Below, one piece after another: positions 8,234 to 18,139 of a DNA stretch of 64,000 bases (the stretch's first letter is position 1; every line of letters starts with the position of its first letter). A program made the translations under genes and the position numbers. The DNA is from a bacterium (GTDB lineage: Bacteria > Hinthialibacterota > Hinthialibacteria > H5-UNCL2), in assembly GCA_015075175.1 (NCBI GenBank), contig JABTUV010000009.1:62001-126000 (forward strand), read 5' to 3'. The notes below the pieces were generated by a model, which worked only from the letters and a program-made list of their open reading frames with translations, did no database searches and was not told where the DNA came from.

Positions 8234-9640
8234 TCACTCCACCCGATACCTCATCCAAACGTCCCCCTGCATCGACCCCTCCGGTACCAGCAGGCTCTTG
8301 GCGCTCTGCCGTGCGCCCGGAACGTGATGGCGGCCCTCGGCGCGGTAGCCCGCTTCCTCCAGCGCCGACTCCAGCGCCTGCCAGACGTCCGCGCGCTTCT
8401 GGTTGAACGTCACGACCACCGCCGCGCCCGGTTTGAGGACCCTCCGGGCAGCTGCAAACGCTTCCACCAACTGCGCCCGAAAGCGCGCCAGCCCCGTCTT
8501 ACCATTGCTCATGGGCATGGTGATCTCGCGCGCAAAGTTCAGCGACTCGGCCTCTTCCGTCCACACCGCCCACATGAGTGACAGTCCCAGGTACGGCACC
8601 GCCCCTCCATAGGGCGGATCGGCGAACAGCATGTCGAAACTCTGCTCCGGCAGCGCGCGGCACGCTTCCGCCGCGTCACCGCACACGAATCGCCCGCTGC
8701 CCGAGATACGCTCCGCCGGCAGGTCTGCTTTGCCCCTGAGTACCTTGCGAAAACGCTGCTCGAAGCACTGCCAGGCGTTGACTTCAAAATGCCGCTTGGG
8801 AATCCAGTAGTTGGGAATGGTCCAACTGCCCAGCTCCGCCTTGCGCTTGACCGGGGCGCTCCGCGAGCGGCCGCGATGGTCGATCACGAACACCAGCCGG
8901 CTGGCCTGCGGCAGGGCGGCGGTGAAAACAAACCGCATCCAGTCGCGCATCACCCGGTCGGGCAGCTCCGAAATCGACTGGTAAATTTCCTCCAGCGCCA
9001 ACTGCGCCCGCTCGGTAAAGAGTTCGTCGACCGTCGCCACGGATTGATGCGCCGATGCGTGCAGGGATACCTTGAGCCGTGGAATCACCCTTCCCAATCC
9101 CCGCGCCTCGTCCCGGCGCCCCGGCTCCAGGTGCAACGGACCGCGCTTGCCGCAGCGCGGGCAGTTGTACTTTACCTGACTTGGGTGGTAATATTGAGTG
9201 TAGAACTCATCCCAGATGACGTGCGACAGGGTGGCGGTCGAGCCGCAGGCGCAAGGAAAGGCGTAGAGAGACAGGACGTCATCTCGACAGGCGCGGCTGA
9301 CCCGGTCGAAGGCCGCCCGGAGGAGAGCGGGGTCGACCGGTTCCAGGGTGTGCCGCGCGATATGGATGGCCAGGGGATTCAGGTCGATGCCCACTCCATG
9401 GCGCCCCGACAGGGCTGCCTCGACGGTCGCTACCCCGCTGCCGCAAAAAAGGTCCAGCACGCGACCCCCCGGCGGGCAGCCCCAGACCAGCGCGTCCCGC
9501 ACCAGGTTGTGGGCCTTGCGCGACCAGTACTTGTGCATCAGATAACGGGGCGGGTGGGTTTCGCCGCGCGGCGGCGAAAGAGGTGTGGCAGGTTGCGTCG
9601 CGTCGGCGATGGTGGACAAGCGGCCGGCACTCCCGTGCAC
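8234..9640 (-). CDS. Orphan DNA methyltransferase (amino-methylase type) with zinc ribbon
   Basis: A 468-residue protein. Motif I VLDLFCGSGVATVEA (about 61-75), a circularly separated motif IV FADPPYGG (about residue 338) and VVVTFNQKR near the end define an N6-adenine/N4-cytosine DNA methylase. The N-terminal MHKYWSRKAHNLV is typical of site-specific methylases of this type. Cysteines in CAC and CPRC suggest a zinc ribbon in the central insert (about 130-175). No restriction gene is adjacent, so it is a solitary methylase or the remnant of a restriction or defence system. Its C-terminal end abuts the repeat array. Confidence 0.8.
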   Translation of the reverse strand: MHGSAGRLSTIADATQPATPLSPPRGETHPPRYLMHKYWSRKAHNLVRDALVWGCPPGGRVLDLFCGSGVATVEAALSGRHGVGIDLNPLAIHIARHTLEPVDPALLRAAFDRVSRACRDDVLSLYAFPCACGSTATLSHVIWDEFYTQYYHPSQVKYNCPRCGKRGPLHLEPGRRDEARGLGRVIPRLKVSLHASAHQSVATVDELFTERAQLALEEIYQSISELPDRVMRDWMRFVFTAALPQASRLVFVIDHRGRSRSAPVKRKAELGSWTIPNYWIPKRHFEVNAWQCFEQRFRKVLRGKADLPAERISGSGRFVCGDAAEACRALPEQSFDMLFADPPYGGAVPYLGLSLMWAVWTEEAESLNFAREITMPMSNGKTGLARFRAQLVEAFAAARRVLKPGAAVVVTFNQKRADVWQALESALEEAGYRAEGRHHVPGARQSAKSLLVPEGSMQGDVWMRYRVE

Positions 9641-9744
9641 TTGCCCGCCATTGTCACGAGCGAGCCGCCGTTGTCAAGGGGAAAACATAGAATCGACGTT
9701 AAGCGCGCGTGTGCTACGCCTGTATTTTAAGCAGGTTAAGCATA

Positions 9745-9797
9745 CGCCGTAGTTGCGCAGCATGCTGCGCCTGCCGTAGCTGCGCAACTACGGCGCC
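9745..9797. repeat. Palindromic repeat, family B, at the 5' end of the permease gene
   Basis: Inverted arms gccgtagttgcgca and tgcgcaactacggc around a loop containing gcatgctgcgc. Single arms or variants recur at 32276, 33035, 38249, 47081 and 60129. The right arm ends directly before the first possible ATG of the next gene (9798). Confidence 0.85.
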
Positions 9798-11522
9798 ATG
9801 ACGGAAAGAGGCATGATGGCGGCTGAACCTTGGAGCAAACATCTGCGGGACTTCCGGCTCCTGTCCGGCGCGACCTGGACCAGCAGCCGCCGGGAATTCC
9901 TGCTCTTCTCCCGCGATCGCCTGGCCCGCTCGCTCATTCTGGGCGCCGTCGCCGGCTCGTTTCTCGTCGCCGTCTTCGGCCTCTGCCTCCTGTTCTTCTC
10001 GCTCGTCCTGTCCCTGGGGAATCGCGCCGGCTGGCAGGCGCTGGATCGCCTCGGCCAGTATGGGCTGGCGATCCTCTTCTGCATGATGCTTTACTCCAGC
10101 CTTCTGACGACTCTGCACGCGCTCTTCTCAGACTCCACCCTGCCGCTGCTCTGGTCCAGTCCCGTGGGATGGTGCGGGCTGTGGTGGAACCGCGTGTTCG
10201 TCATCATGCAGCGCAGCGGCTGGATGGTGGCGGGCTTCATCCTGCCCGTCCTGGTCGCACTGGGCGTGGCGGCGGGCAGCTCGCCGGAGTATTACGCCAC
10301 CGTTCCGGTCGTCCTGATCGCTTTGGGAATACTCCCCTGCGCCCTGGGCATCGCGCTGGGCCTCCTGCTCGTGTATCTCCTTCCCCCGAGAAGACTGCAG
10401 CAGGCGCTGGTCGTGCTGGGACTCTTGGCGGGCATGGTCGCGGTCGTCGCGTTTCAACACATGCGGCTGGAACGCATCCTGTCGGAGCGGAACGCGGTCG
10501 CAGTGACGGGTGAGTTGCTCGCCCTGCGCCCCCTGCCCGGCAGCGTGGGCGCGCCGCTGGCTTGGGCGGCCGGCGCACTGCTGTCGGCCGCCGAGACGGG
10601 AGCCTGGCCCTGGAGGCCTCTTGCACTCCTGCTCTTCGTCGGCGCCCTCTGCCTCCGGGCCCTGCATGGCCTGGGCGGCGCGCTCTTTTACCGCTGCTGG
10701 TCGCGCAACCTGGCCGTCCCGCAGACGGCCCACGCCCGCCGCAACGGCCGCCGGCGCTTCTGGGCACGCCTCTCCTGGCCCGACCTCGGCAATCCCATCA
10801 TCCGCAAGGACGCCCGCGTCTTCTTCCGCGAACTGGAGCAATGGAGCTCGCTGGCCATGGTCCTGCCCCTGCTCCTTCTGTGCGTCGGCAACATGAAGCT
10901 CATCTTCGCCTCCGTGCCGTCGCCGCAGCCGATTCTGGGCTGGCTCAACCTGCTGGTGTGCGGACTGGTCGTGGGAGGCGTGGGAGCGAGAATCCTCTAT
11001 CCCTGCTTCAGCATGGAAGGACCCGCCTTCTGGAATACCATGGTGGCCCCGCTGCCCGCGGGCCGCCTCTTGTGGAGCAAGTTCATCTTCTATTCCGTTC
11101 CGCTGGTCGGCGCCGCGCTGCTTTTGACCGTGGCCAACAACCTGCTGTTCCAGGTGCACGGAGCGCTGTGGGGGCTGTCGCTGTTTACCAGCGGGGTGTG
11201 CGCCATCACGCTCTGCGCGATGGGCGTGGCCTTTGCCGCCGCGTTTCCCCACTTCGGACGACGCCAGATTTCCCAGGTCGTCCTGTCCATGGGCGGTCTC
11301 TATTACATGCTGGCCGCGTTCGCTTACGTGGCGCTCTTGGGAGTCCTGTGGTGCTTGCCGTTTCTATCGCGCATCCCCGACGCCCGCGAGGTCCTCGGTC
11401 CCTATGCCGCCCTCTCATCCGAGCCCTGGCTGTGGGCCGGCGCCTGCCTGTCAATGGGACTGTCCATTGTCAGCATGCTCCTGGCGCATCGCGCCCTGTC
11501 CCGGCTGGAATGGAGGGTATGA
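9798..11522 (+). CDS. Putative ABC-type export permease
   Basis: A 574-residue integral membrane protein with about twelve or more hydrophobic segments, cytoplasmic at the N-terminus, and a charged central loop (about 305-340, ending PDLGNPIIRKDARVFFRE). The PxxRKDxxxFxRE segment and the overall build resemble the putative ABC exporter family (Pfam ABC_export). No ATPase gene is adjacent; the nearest is at 47339. The first ATG (9798) lies against a family B hairpin. The ATG at 9816, preceded by GGAAAGAGG, is a better start. Confidence 0.65.
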   Translation: MTERGMMAAEPWSKHLRDFRLLSGATWTSSRREFLLFSRDRLARSLILGAVAGSFLVAVFGLCLLFFSLVLSLGNRAGWQALDRLGQYGLAILFCMMLYSSLLTTLHALFSDSTLPLLWSSPVGWCGLWWNRVFVIMQRSGWMVAGFILPVLVALGVAAGSSPEYYATVPVVLIALGILPCALGIALGLLLVYLLPPRRLQQALVVLGLLAGMVAVVAFQHMRLERILSERNAVAVTGELLALRPLPGSVGAPLAWAAGALLSAAETGAWPWRPLALLLFVGALCLRALHGLGGALFYRCWSRNLAVPQTAHARRNGRRRFWARLSWPDLGNPIIRKDARVFFRELEQWSSLAMVLPLLLLCVGNMKLIFASVPSPQPILGWLNLLVCGLVVGGVGARILYPCFSMEGPAFWNTMVAPLPAGRLLWSKFIFYSVPLVGAALLLTVANNLLFQVHGALWGLSLFTSGVCAITLCAMGVAFAAAFPHFGRRQISQVVLSMGGLYYMLAAFAYVALLGVLWCLPFLSRIPDAREVLGPYAALSSEPWLWAGACLSMGLSIVSMLLAHRALSRLEWRV

Positions 11523-11570
11523 CGCCCACGGGCGCCTGCCCCAAGACACCACCCGGCGCGACCTTCCGCC

Positions 11571-11870
11571 CTCCGCATAGAGCCGCCGACTACGGTCTAC
11601 CGCATCCTGTCGGAGCGCCACCTGTCGTCGCTTTGGAAGCCGAAGGCGGGCAGCGCGGGGCAGAAGCCCAAGCCGGCCAGTCGGCCGCGCGAGCGCTGGC
11701 ATACGGACCTGATGTACCCGTGGGTGCGGGGCCGTTGGTACTTCCTGGTGACGTTGCTGGATGCCTACAGCCGCTACCTGGTCCATTCGGAGTTGCTGTG
11801 GAGCATGCGCGCGGAAGAGGTGGTCGGCGTCGTGAACGCCGCACTGGAAATGTATCCGGGTGAGTCTCCG
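11571..11870 (+). pseudogene. Transposase remnant (integrase-core DDE fragment)
   Basis: The frame reads PPTTVYRILSERHLSSLWKP, then RPRERWHTDLMYPW and LLDAYSRYLVHSELL. This is the start of an IS3-type orfB/rve integrase core with the first catalytic Asp in HTD. Homology ends near 11870, before the second Asp and the Glu, so only about 100 residues remain. No terminal inverted repeats were found. It could belong to the same element type as the orfA fragment at 25425. Confidence 0.75.
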
Positions 11871-12584
11871 CAGCTCCGGCGTAGCTGCGGTACATCCACT
11901 AGCGCCGTTTCTCAAGAAGTTGCGGAAAGGAGAAACCGAGTCCGGCAGCAGCGCTGCTATCCGCGTATCGAGAGGACGACCGGGCGCTACAACTTTTCTT
12001 GAAACGGCACTAGCGCGCGCTCATTCTAGCCGGATGTCGCGAGATGGAATTGGATGAGCGCGAGTTGGCTGTCGAACCGGATGGATGCGAGGGTATAGTG
12101 CTTTACTAAACGGCCGCCGGAGGTTGCGGCCATTGTCTGGAGCTGCTGCATTGCGGACCTGCATGGCCCCAGCGGGCCAGGAAGGCCCTCTTCATAAATC
12201 CGCAGCACAACGAACGCTGCGACCGCGCAGGCCTCGATCGCGTGCTCACTTTCGGCGCCCAGTGGAAGGCGCACTTACTCGACCGTCGTGGTGCTCTGGA
12301 TCTTCTGGACATGCTGCTGCAACAACACGCATGAATGTGCCGTGCAATTCCGCATAATGTGAGGGAATTTGAAGGTGGTCTTGGGGTAGCGTCAGCGTGG
12401 TGTGTCCGGTCTTGTAAGTTTTATAACTAACTCCGTCTTATGGGCTTATGACATCACAAGAGGTTACATTCCGGACAAATCCACGTGACTCGGCACCGAA
12501 TACTTCGGCCGCCTCAACCATGGTCAGTCCGCTTCTGTCGGATAACGCAGCTGAATGGCCCTACGGAAGACACGCGGATGCCGC
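11871..12584. other. Decayed region without an assignable gene
   Basis: It contains a family E half-site (gtatcgagaggac near 11967) and a short plus-strand frame ending at 12334 whose product includes LFINPQHNERCDRAGLDRV. That fragment is faintly reminiscent of the end of a STAS domain but too short to name. There is no start signal, no intact gene and no structured RNA that I can recognise. Confidence 0.4.
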
Positions 12585-12920
12585 TCATTCTGGCGAACTG
12601 GCCAACGAATCCAGACGCGCCAGCAGGCGTTGGGCCGGCACGTTATCGGGATCCCGCGCCAAGACGCGGGCCAGACACTCCCGGGCTTCCGGCGTTCTCT
12701 TCAGCCGCTGCAGGCACTGCGCCAAGTGCAGCTTGAAGAGCGATTCAAAAGGATTCAGCCAGATGGCGCGACGCAGCTGGGCTTCCGCAAGCGCGAAGCT
12801 TCCGCACTTGATCAAGTGCACCGCCAGAATGTCCCGGTCGTAACCGAGACTCGGGCTGGGTCGCAAGGCCTCCTCGCGCAACTCGGCGCGCGTCTTCTTT
12901 GCGATTGGTGGCTTGCTCAC
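12585..12920 (-). CDS. Small TPR-like protein
   Basis: A 111-residue soluble protein. Its middle (FALAEAQLRRAIWLNPFESLFKLHLAQCLQ and TPEARECLARVLARDPDN) reads as two tetratricopeptide repeats, after a basic N-terminus. TPRs mediate protein-protein contacts. It starts 44 bp downstream of the MFS stop in the fluoride operon and is probably its last gene, though it could be a separate unit. The specific role is unknown. Confidence 0.55.
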   Translation of the reverse strand: MSKPPIAKKTRAELREEALRPSPSLGYDRDILAVHLIKCGSFALAEAQLRRAIWLNPFESLFKLHLAQCLQRLKRTPEARECLARVLARDPDNVPAQRLLARLDSLASSPE

Positions 12921-12964
12921 TTCTCCCCCCGGCGGCTTCTCGCGCGTGGACGAGGGTGCGTCGC

Positions 12965-14200
12965 CTACGCCCCTCCCGCCGCGTTGCGCCGGATGCGCGA
13001 CAGATGAAGCATCCAGAGCGCCCCGGCGACCATCAGAACCAAAGCATAGCTAAACGCGACGCGCACACCCAACGTCGCCCACAGCCAACCGACCACGACG
13101 CTGCTCAACCAGTCTCCCGTTCCCGTGACGACCGCAAGCGCCCCGAACCCGCTCCCGCGAATGGCAGGGGGCAGCAACTCGGCCGCGACCGCGTCCTCCA
13201 CCGCCTCGTAAAGGCCCACTCCCATTCCGCCCAAGGCGAACATGACGGCAAGTCCCGCCTGGCTCCGCACTCCCATGATCATGCACAGCGCAGCCAGCCC
13301 GGCGGACAGGTATCCGACCACCAGAAGAAGGCGACGGTTGATGTGGTCCGCCGTCCAACCGCCCAAGTAGGAGCACGCGGCGTAGAGGACGTTGTGCAGG
13401 GCGTAAAAAGCCACCGAAAGCGCGGAGGCGTGGACCGTCCCAACCTCGGGCGTCAACACCGCAACGGCGTAGAGAATATAGAAAGTGTCGGCAAAGTCCC
13501 CCAGTCCAAAAAGTCCGACCGCGCCCAGGAATTCCTTGAACGGGACGCCAAAGCCGCGGAAGCTCTTGAGCATGGGCGCCTTTGTCGGCACTCGCTTGGG
13601 GGTTTCCCCGACCAGGAACACGATGGCCAGCGCGGCCGCCAACGCGGGAAACGTGGCGAGTAAAATCAGCGTGCGTTCGCTCAGCCCTGTTGCAACCAGG
13701 CCGAGCACCAGCAGCGGCGCCAGGACGGCGCCGGTTGTGTCCATGGCGCGCTCGAAGCCAAAAGCCCGGCCGTATGCCTCCGGCGCCACCGCCTCCGCCA
13801 TGAGCGCCTTGCGCGCGGGGGTGCGCAGGCCCCGTGAAATCCACGCCCAGACGCGGCCTGCCAACACAGTGGGCCAGCTCGCAGCGGCGGAGATGATCAG
13901 CGGCGCCAGCGCCATCGACGCGTATCCGCCGGCGCAGAGGGGCTTGCGGCGCCGGAGTCGGTCCGCCAGCCAACCCCCGTAGAGCTTGGCTAAACTCGAA
14001 AGTCCGTCCGCAAAGCCCTCAATGGTCCCAAGCGCTCCCGCGGCCAGACCCATCGAGGCCAGAAACGCGGGTAGCACCGACGTGACCGTTTCATGACTCA
14101 GGTCGCTGGCCAGCGAAGCCAAACCGATCCCCAGGACCGTCCGGGTAAGCCAGCGTACTTGCGGTTCGCGCAACGCCGCGGCTTCAGCGGCTTCACTCAT
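12965..14200 (-). CDS. MFS transporter, end of the fluoride operon
   Basis: A 411-residue, roughly twelve-segment permease beginning [10 protein letters not shown]. The segment SDLSHETVTSVLPAFL in the first membrane region and the loop LADRLRRRKPL are typical of one bacterial MFS subgroup. The start at 14200 overlaps the preceding stop by 4 bp (ATGA), placing it in the operon led by riboswitch 1. Export of a fluoride-related or stress-related solute is an inference from context only; the family does not show a substrate. Confidence 0.75.
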   Translation of the reverse strand: MSEAAEAAALREPQVRWLTRTVLGIGLASLASDLSHETVTSVLPAFLASMGLAAGALGTIEGFADGLSSLAKLYGGWLADRLRRRKPLCAGGYASMALAPLIISAAASWPTVLAGRVWAWISRGLRTPARKALMAEAVAPEAYGRAFGFERAMDTTGAVLAPLLVLGLVATGLSERTLILLATFPALAAALAIVFLVGETPKRVPTKAPMLKSFRGFGVPFKEFLGAVGLFGLGDFADTFYILYAVAVLTPEVGTVHASALSVAFYALHNVLYAACSYLGGWTADHINRRLLLVVGYLSAGLAALCMIMGVRSQAGLAVMFALGGMGVGLYEAVEDAVAAELLPPAIRGSGFGALAVVTGTGDWLSSVVVGWLWATLGVRVAFSYALVLMVAGALWMLHLSRIRRNAAGGA

Positions 14201-14661
14201 GAACTCTCCTCCCGGTCGGACCCCAAATCTTGATGACCCATGGCGGCCTCGATCCGGTGCAAGCTCAAGCACAATTCATCCAGCTTGGGATCCAGATAGG
14301 CGGCCAGCTCCGGGGTCGGATCGCCGTAGCCGCGCAAGCGCCTGCTCTGGATTTCCTGCAAGTCCGACCAAGCGCAGGCGCAGTCACCGCGAATCGTCTG
14401 GGAGACAAGCAAGACGCGTTCGGCGAGACCCAGCTTGTCGCGCACACAGGCGATGGCCTGCTGCGCTTCGGCGACCGCCTGCTTCACTTGCCGGCGTTGT
14501 GCGGTGTCCAGGTCGTTCCGCATGTGATACAGAACCGAGGCAATCCCCCGTCCCTCCGCCCACAACCGAAACTGGCACAACGTTTCGTCCAGCAGCCCCA
14601 GCGTGGTGGATATCACGCGCCGATGGTTCTCGCTGATCGGTAGTATTTCCCGCTCGCTCAT
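14197..14661 (-). CDS. Unknown alpha-helical protein in the fluoride operon
   Basis: A 154-residue soluble protein that I do not recognise. It looks mostly helical, with one CVRDK and one CACAWSD segment, and no signal peptide or membrane span. It overlaps the enolase stop and the MFS start by 4 bp each, so it is almost certainly translated as part of this operon. The position suggests a role in the fluoride response or in enolase protection, but nothing in the sequence shows this. Confidence 0.7.
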   Translation of the reverse strand: MSEREILPISENHRRVISTTLGLLDETLCQFRLWAEGRGIASVLYHMRNDLDTAQRRQVKQAVAEAQQAIACVRDKLGLAERVLLVSQTIRGDCACAWSDLQEIQSRRLRGYGDPTPELAAYLDPKLDELCLSLHRIEAAMGHQDLGSDREESS

Positions 14662-15935
14662 GGCGCCAATGGATTGTCGAAAATCGCCGCCGCTCCCAGC
14701 TCCATTTCGATCTCCAAGAGGCGGTTGTACTTGGCGATCCGCTCACTGCGGCAAGCCGAGCCGGTCTTGATCTGCCCGCCGCCCATGGCGACCGCGAAAT
14801 CGGCCATAAACGTATCCTCCGTTTCGCCGGAGCGATGCGAGATGACGTAGCCCCAGCCCGCCTTGCGGCACAGCGCGACGGCCTGGATGGTCTCCGTAAC
14901 CGTCCCGATCTGGTTCAACTTGATGAGCACGGCGTTGGTGGACTTCTCTCGAATCCCGCGCGCGATGAAGCTGGTGTTGGTCACGTAGATGTCGTCGCCG
15001 ACGATCTGAATCTTGTCGCCCAGCCGCGCCGTATGCTCCGCAAACCCCTCCCAGTCGTTCTCGGCCAGCCCGTCCTCAATGGATACAATGGGATACTTCT
15101 TGAGCCAGTCGGCGTAGAGATCGGTCATCTGGGCGCTGTTCTTCCTGCCCTGGCCGGACTTGGCAAGATTGTATCGGCCGTCTTCGTAAAAGGAGCTGGC
15201 GGCGGGATCGAGCGCAATGGCCACGTCCTTGCCCGGCGAGTAGCCTGCGGCGGAGATGGCCTCGACGATCACCTCGCAGGCTTCCTCGTTGCTTTTCAGA
15301 TTGGGGGCGAAACCGCCTTCATCGCCGACGCTGGTGGCATAGCCCTTCTTGCCGAGTATTTTCTTGAGGGCATGGAAGGTCTCGGCGCCGTAACGCAGGG
15401 CTTCCGCAAAGTTGGGTGCGCCGAGCGGCATGACCATGAACTCCTGCAGGTCCACGCTGTTGTCGGCGTGCTTGCCGCCGTTGAGGATGTTCATCATGGG
15501 AACCGGCAGCCGTGCCGCCCCGACTCCGCCGAGATAGGCATAGAGCGACAGGCCGGCCGCCGCCGCGGCCGCCTTGGCGACCGCCATGGAGACGGCCAAA
15601 ATGGCGTTGGCGCCCAGCTTCCCCTTGTTGGCCGTGCCGTCCAGCTCGATCATCAGCGCGTCGATTTCCGCTTGCCGTTGCGGGGGCATGCCCAGCACTT
15701 TCGGCGCGATGACCGTGTTGACGTTGTGCACCGCTTTCAGCACGCCCTTGCCGCCGTAACGCTTCCCGTCTCCATCGCGCAATTCGACGGCCTCGTTCTC
15801 TCCGGTGGAAGCGCCCGAGGGCACGGAGGCCGTGACCTCGATCCCATTACTCAGCCGGCATCGCACGCGCACCGTCGGGTTGCCGCGCGAATCCAGAATT
15901 TCCATCGCCTTGAGCGCTTCGAGGGTGGTTGGCAT
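14658..15935 (-). CDS. eno: Enolase
   Basis: A 425-residue enolase of normal length: N-terminal [12 protein letters not shown] and [14 protein letters not shown], catalytic-loop GDEGGFAPN, the metal-binding region [10 protein letters not shown] and [11 protein letters not shown], and the signature [17 protein letters not shown] containing the catalytic Lys. It interconverts 2-phosphoglycerate and phosphoenolpyruvate. Enolase is strongly inhibited by fluoride with phosphate and Mg, and eno genes are known members of crcB-riboswitch regulons. Its place in an operon with FluC fits that. I cannot tell whether the genome has a second, housekeeping enolase. Confidence 0.97.
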   Translation of the reverse strand: MPTTLEALKAMEILDSRGNPTVRVRCRLSNGIEVTASVPSGASTGENEAVELRDGDGKRYGGKGVLKAVHNVNTVIAPKVLGMPPQRQAEIDALMIELDGTANKGKLGANAILAVSMAVAKAAAAAAGLSLYAYLGGVGAARLPVPMMNILNGGKHADNSVDLQEFMVMPLGAPNFAEALRYGAETFHALKKILGKKGYATSVGDEGGFAPNLKSNEEACEVIVEAISAAGYSPGKDVAIALDPAASSFYEDGRYNLAKSGQGRKNSAQMTDLYADWLKKYPIVSIEDGLAENDWEGFAEHTARLGDKIQIVGDDIYVTNTSFIARGIREKSTNAVLIKLNQIGTVTETIQAVALCRKAGWGYVISHRSGETEDTFMADFAVAMGGGQIKTGSACRSERIAKYNRLLEIEMELGAAAIFDNPLAP

Positions 15936-15959
15936 GATCTATGGCTCCTTATCGATCGG

Positions 15960-16433
15960 TTATTCCCGCAGGGTCGCCTTCAACCGCAGCGGGTGTAGAA
16001 TCAAGTCCAGGGCGTCGGCGATATCTCGGACGACGACATCCGCCACGCGCAGCAATTCGGCCGCGGCGCCCTCCGGCCCGACTACCGCAATCGCCAACTC
16101 AGCCAGCTGCAGGAGCGGCGCGTCGTTGCGCCCGTTGCCGATGGCTATGACTCCCTTGGCGGCCGTGGCGCGAACCACTTCGGCCTTCTCTGCGCCGGTC
16201 TCTACGATCCTTACTTTCACGGGCAGACCGTCCAGTTGCGCCACCGCCGTTCCGAACGTGTCCGCCGTGAGCACCGTGATTCGGAGATTTTGGGCGAGCG
16301 AGCGCAGCCGCTCGGCAACGCCCGGCAGAAGTACGCCATCGCGCGAGAGCGTTCCGGTAAAGTCCACAATCAAGTCGGTAAACCTCTGCTCGGGACGCCC
16401 CGCCGGCGGCAGGGCAGGTAAGCGATCGCTCAT
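15960..16433 (-). CDS. HAD-family phosphatase, soluble P-type-ATPase-like
   Basis: 157 residues. HAD motif I is DFTGTLSRDG (nucleophile Asp followed by Thr-Gly-Thr, as in P-type ATPases, rather than DxDGT), motif II region VLTADTFG, motif III Lys in TGAEKAEV, and motif IV GNGRNDAPLL. This matches the small soluble P-type-ATPase-like group. The length excludes a membrane pump. It starts 4 bp inside the GTPase stop and ends 24 bp before enolase. A phosphatase acting on a fluoride-stress metabolite is a contextual guess. Confidence 0.8.
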   Translation of the reverse strand: MSDRLPALPPAGRPEQRFTDLIVDFTGTLSRDGVLLPGVAERLRSLAQNLRITVLTADTFGTAVAQLDGLPVKVRIVETGAEKAEVVRATAAKGVIAIGNGRNDAPLLQLAELAIAVVGPEGAAAELLRVADVVVRDIADALDLILHPLRLKATLRE

Positions 16434-18139
16434 CGCATCCCCTCCATGGCGCGCAAGCGTTCCAGGGTCTCCGCAATGTCGGTTGAAGACTCCTGCGATG
16501 CGCTTTCCAAAAGGGTCTTCAGGGTTTCCAGCTCGCGCTCCACGAACTGCCCGGCGGCCTCGACCAGGGCGCGCACGGAGGCGGAGATCGACTCGGTCCA
16601 CTGCGAGGCCAGGCGGTAGAGATGTTTTTCCACTTCCCAGGCCACGGCGCGTCGAAAACTGCGATGGACGAGGGGCCGGACGAACCTCATGGGGATCAGC
16701 ATGCCGGACGGCCTCCCAGGGTGTGTCGAAGACCCGACCAGGGAGATGCTCATGCCGGGGGCGGCCGGATGGGCCTCAAAGGTCGCCCCGAGAACTTTGC
16801 GATGCAGCACGGCCTCCACATCGCCGGAGACGCGATCCTGAAAGCCTGGACGATCCGGTTCGCGGTCTTCGCGGCGGGTTGGACCTTTCCCCATTCGCCG
16901 GCGCTGTCGCGACTGAGCCCTCCAATCGCACGAGCAGGGTCTCCCCTGCCAGCGCCTGAATTCCGAGCACTCCTCATCCAGGCGTCCCCGCCACTGCGGC
17001 AGGCGCCGGTCGAGATCGCGCCGCATCTCGTCGGCCAGGTTTCGCTTGTGCGCCAAAAAGCGACTCTCGGTAGCCGCGCGTGCTCTCTCTTCCGCATCCC
17101 GCGCCAACAGCGCCAGTTCGCGCTTGAACAGGGCGAGGTGAGTCTCCTCCTGTTCGATGCTGCGCAGCAGATCCGCCCGCGCCCGCGCCTCGTCCCGCGC
17201 GGCGTCCAGCGCCAGCTGCAGATAATCGCAGCAGGCCGTCCGGAGCGTCTCGATCTTGTGCGCCAAGATGTCCGCCGCACGCCGCTTTTCGTCGCTGCCG
17301 AAGCGCCGCGAGAGAAGCTGCCGGAGCGCATGCAGACTCTCCTCGTGGCCGGGCCGGACGGAGACCGCCGCCACCGGAAGGTCCCGACCGAGTCCCCGCC
17401 GCAGTTGCGCGTGCACAAAGGCCTCGATGTTCCGCAGTTGCGCCGGATCGACCAGATCGGCCTTGGTCAAAAGCAGGATGATCTCAGGCGTGTAGGGTTC
17501 CAGCTCGCGCAGCAGGGCGAGGTCGTCTTCCGCAAGGGGTTGGGCGACGCTGACGGCGACCAGCCCCGCGCCGACCCGCGGCAGCCATTGCATCGCCGCC
17601 CGCGTGTTTTCCAGATGCACGCTGCCGGTGCCCGGCGTGTCCACGAAGCGGACGCCGTCCAGCAATCCCTGCGTGGCCACGCGCACTTCGACGCGGGACA
17701 CGTTGCGCCGGTTGCCGGGATTCTCCCTTTCGGTGACGTATTCACTCAGGCGACCGAGCGGGACCTCAAGCGAGGCGCCATCGGCAAATCGGACGATGGC
17801 GCCATCCTGCCGGCCCGGCGTGATACGCGTGACCACCGCCGTCGCCGGCAGGACGTCGACGGGCAGGATCTCGCGCTGCAGCAAGGCGTTGAGGAGGGAG
17901 CTCTTACCGGCCTTGAAGCGTCCCAGCACCACCACGTCGATCCTGTCCGCCTCGCCGGCGTAAGCGGAAACTTCGCGCACCTGCGCGCTCAAGGACGCAA
18001 GGCCGTACTTGCGGCAGGTTTCATCCAAGTAGGCAAGCACGCCGTCCATGGGAGGTCCCATAGCGTTTCCGTCCCGCACTTTCGGTTCGCTCCCGGCGGC
18101 GCAGGCGTCGGATGGTCCTGCATTCCGTCGGGTCGTCAT
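16430..18139 (-). CDS. Dynamin-like GTPase in the fluoride operon
   Basis: About 569 residues. G1 GRFKAGKSS (about 73-81), G3 DTPG (167-170) and G4 TKAD (225-228) sit in an N-terminal GTPase domain of the bacterial dynamin-like type. A long helical stalk-like region follows. Between about 16965 and 16845 the best reading moves through the other two frames (AGETLLVRLEGSVATAPA, then KTANRIVQAF) and returns to QDRVSGDVEAVLHRK, so the total length is nearly preserved. The start overlaps the DUF190-CBS stop by 4 bp. Such GTPases remodel membranes. A membrane-protective role under fluoride stress is inference. Confidence 0.8.
   Translation of the reverse strand: MTTRRNAGPSDACAAGSEPKVRDGNAMGPPMDGVLAYLDETCRKYGLASLSAQVREVSAYAGEADRIDVVVLGRFKAGKSSLLNALLQREILPVDVLPATAVVTRITPGRQDGAIVRFADGASLEVPLGRLSEYVTERENPGNRRNVSRVEVRVATQGLLDGVRFVDTPGTGSVHLENTRAAMQWLPRVGAGLVAVSVAQPLAEDDLALLRELEPYTPEIILLLTKADLVDPAQLRNIEAFVHAQLRRGLGRDLPVAAVSVRPGHEESLHALRQLLSRRFGSDEKRRAADILAHKIETLRTACCDYLQLALDAARDEARARADLLRSIEQEETHLALFKRELALLARDAEERARAATESRFLAHKRNLADEMRRDLDRRLPQWRGRLDEECSEFRRWQGRPCSCDWRAQSRQRRRMGKGPTRREDREPDRPGFQDRVSGDVEAVLHRKVLGATFEAHPAAPGMSISLVGSSTHPGRPSGMLIPMRFVRPLVHRSFRRAVAWEVEKHLYRLASQWTESISASVRALVEAAGQFVERELETLKTLLESASQESSTDIAETLERLRAMEGMR

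Noticed and set aside
7614-8258. Open frames rich in His-Phe-Asp-Arg-Arg-Glu-Lys across the repeat array
   Set aside because: They are translations of the palindromic repeat, open on both strands by composition, without start signals or homology.
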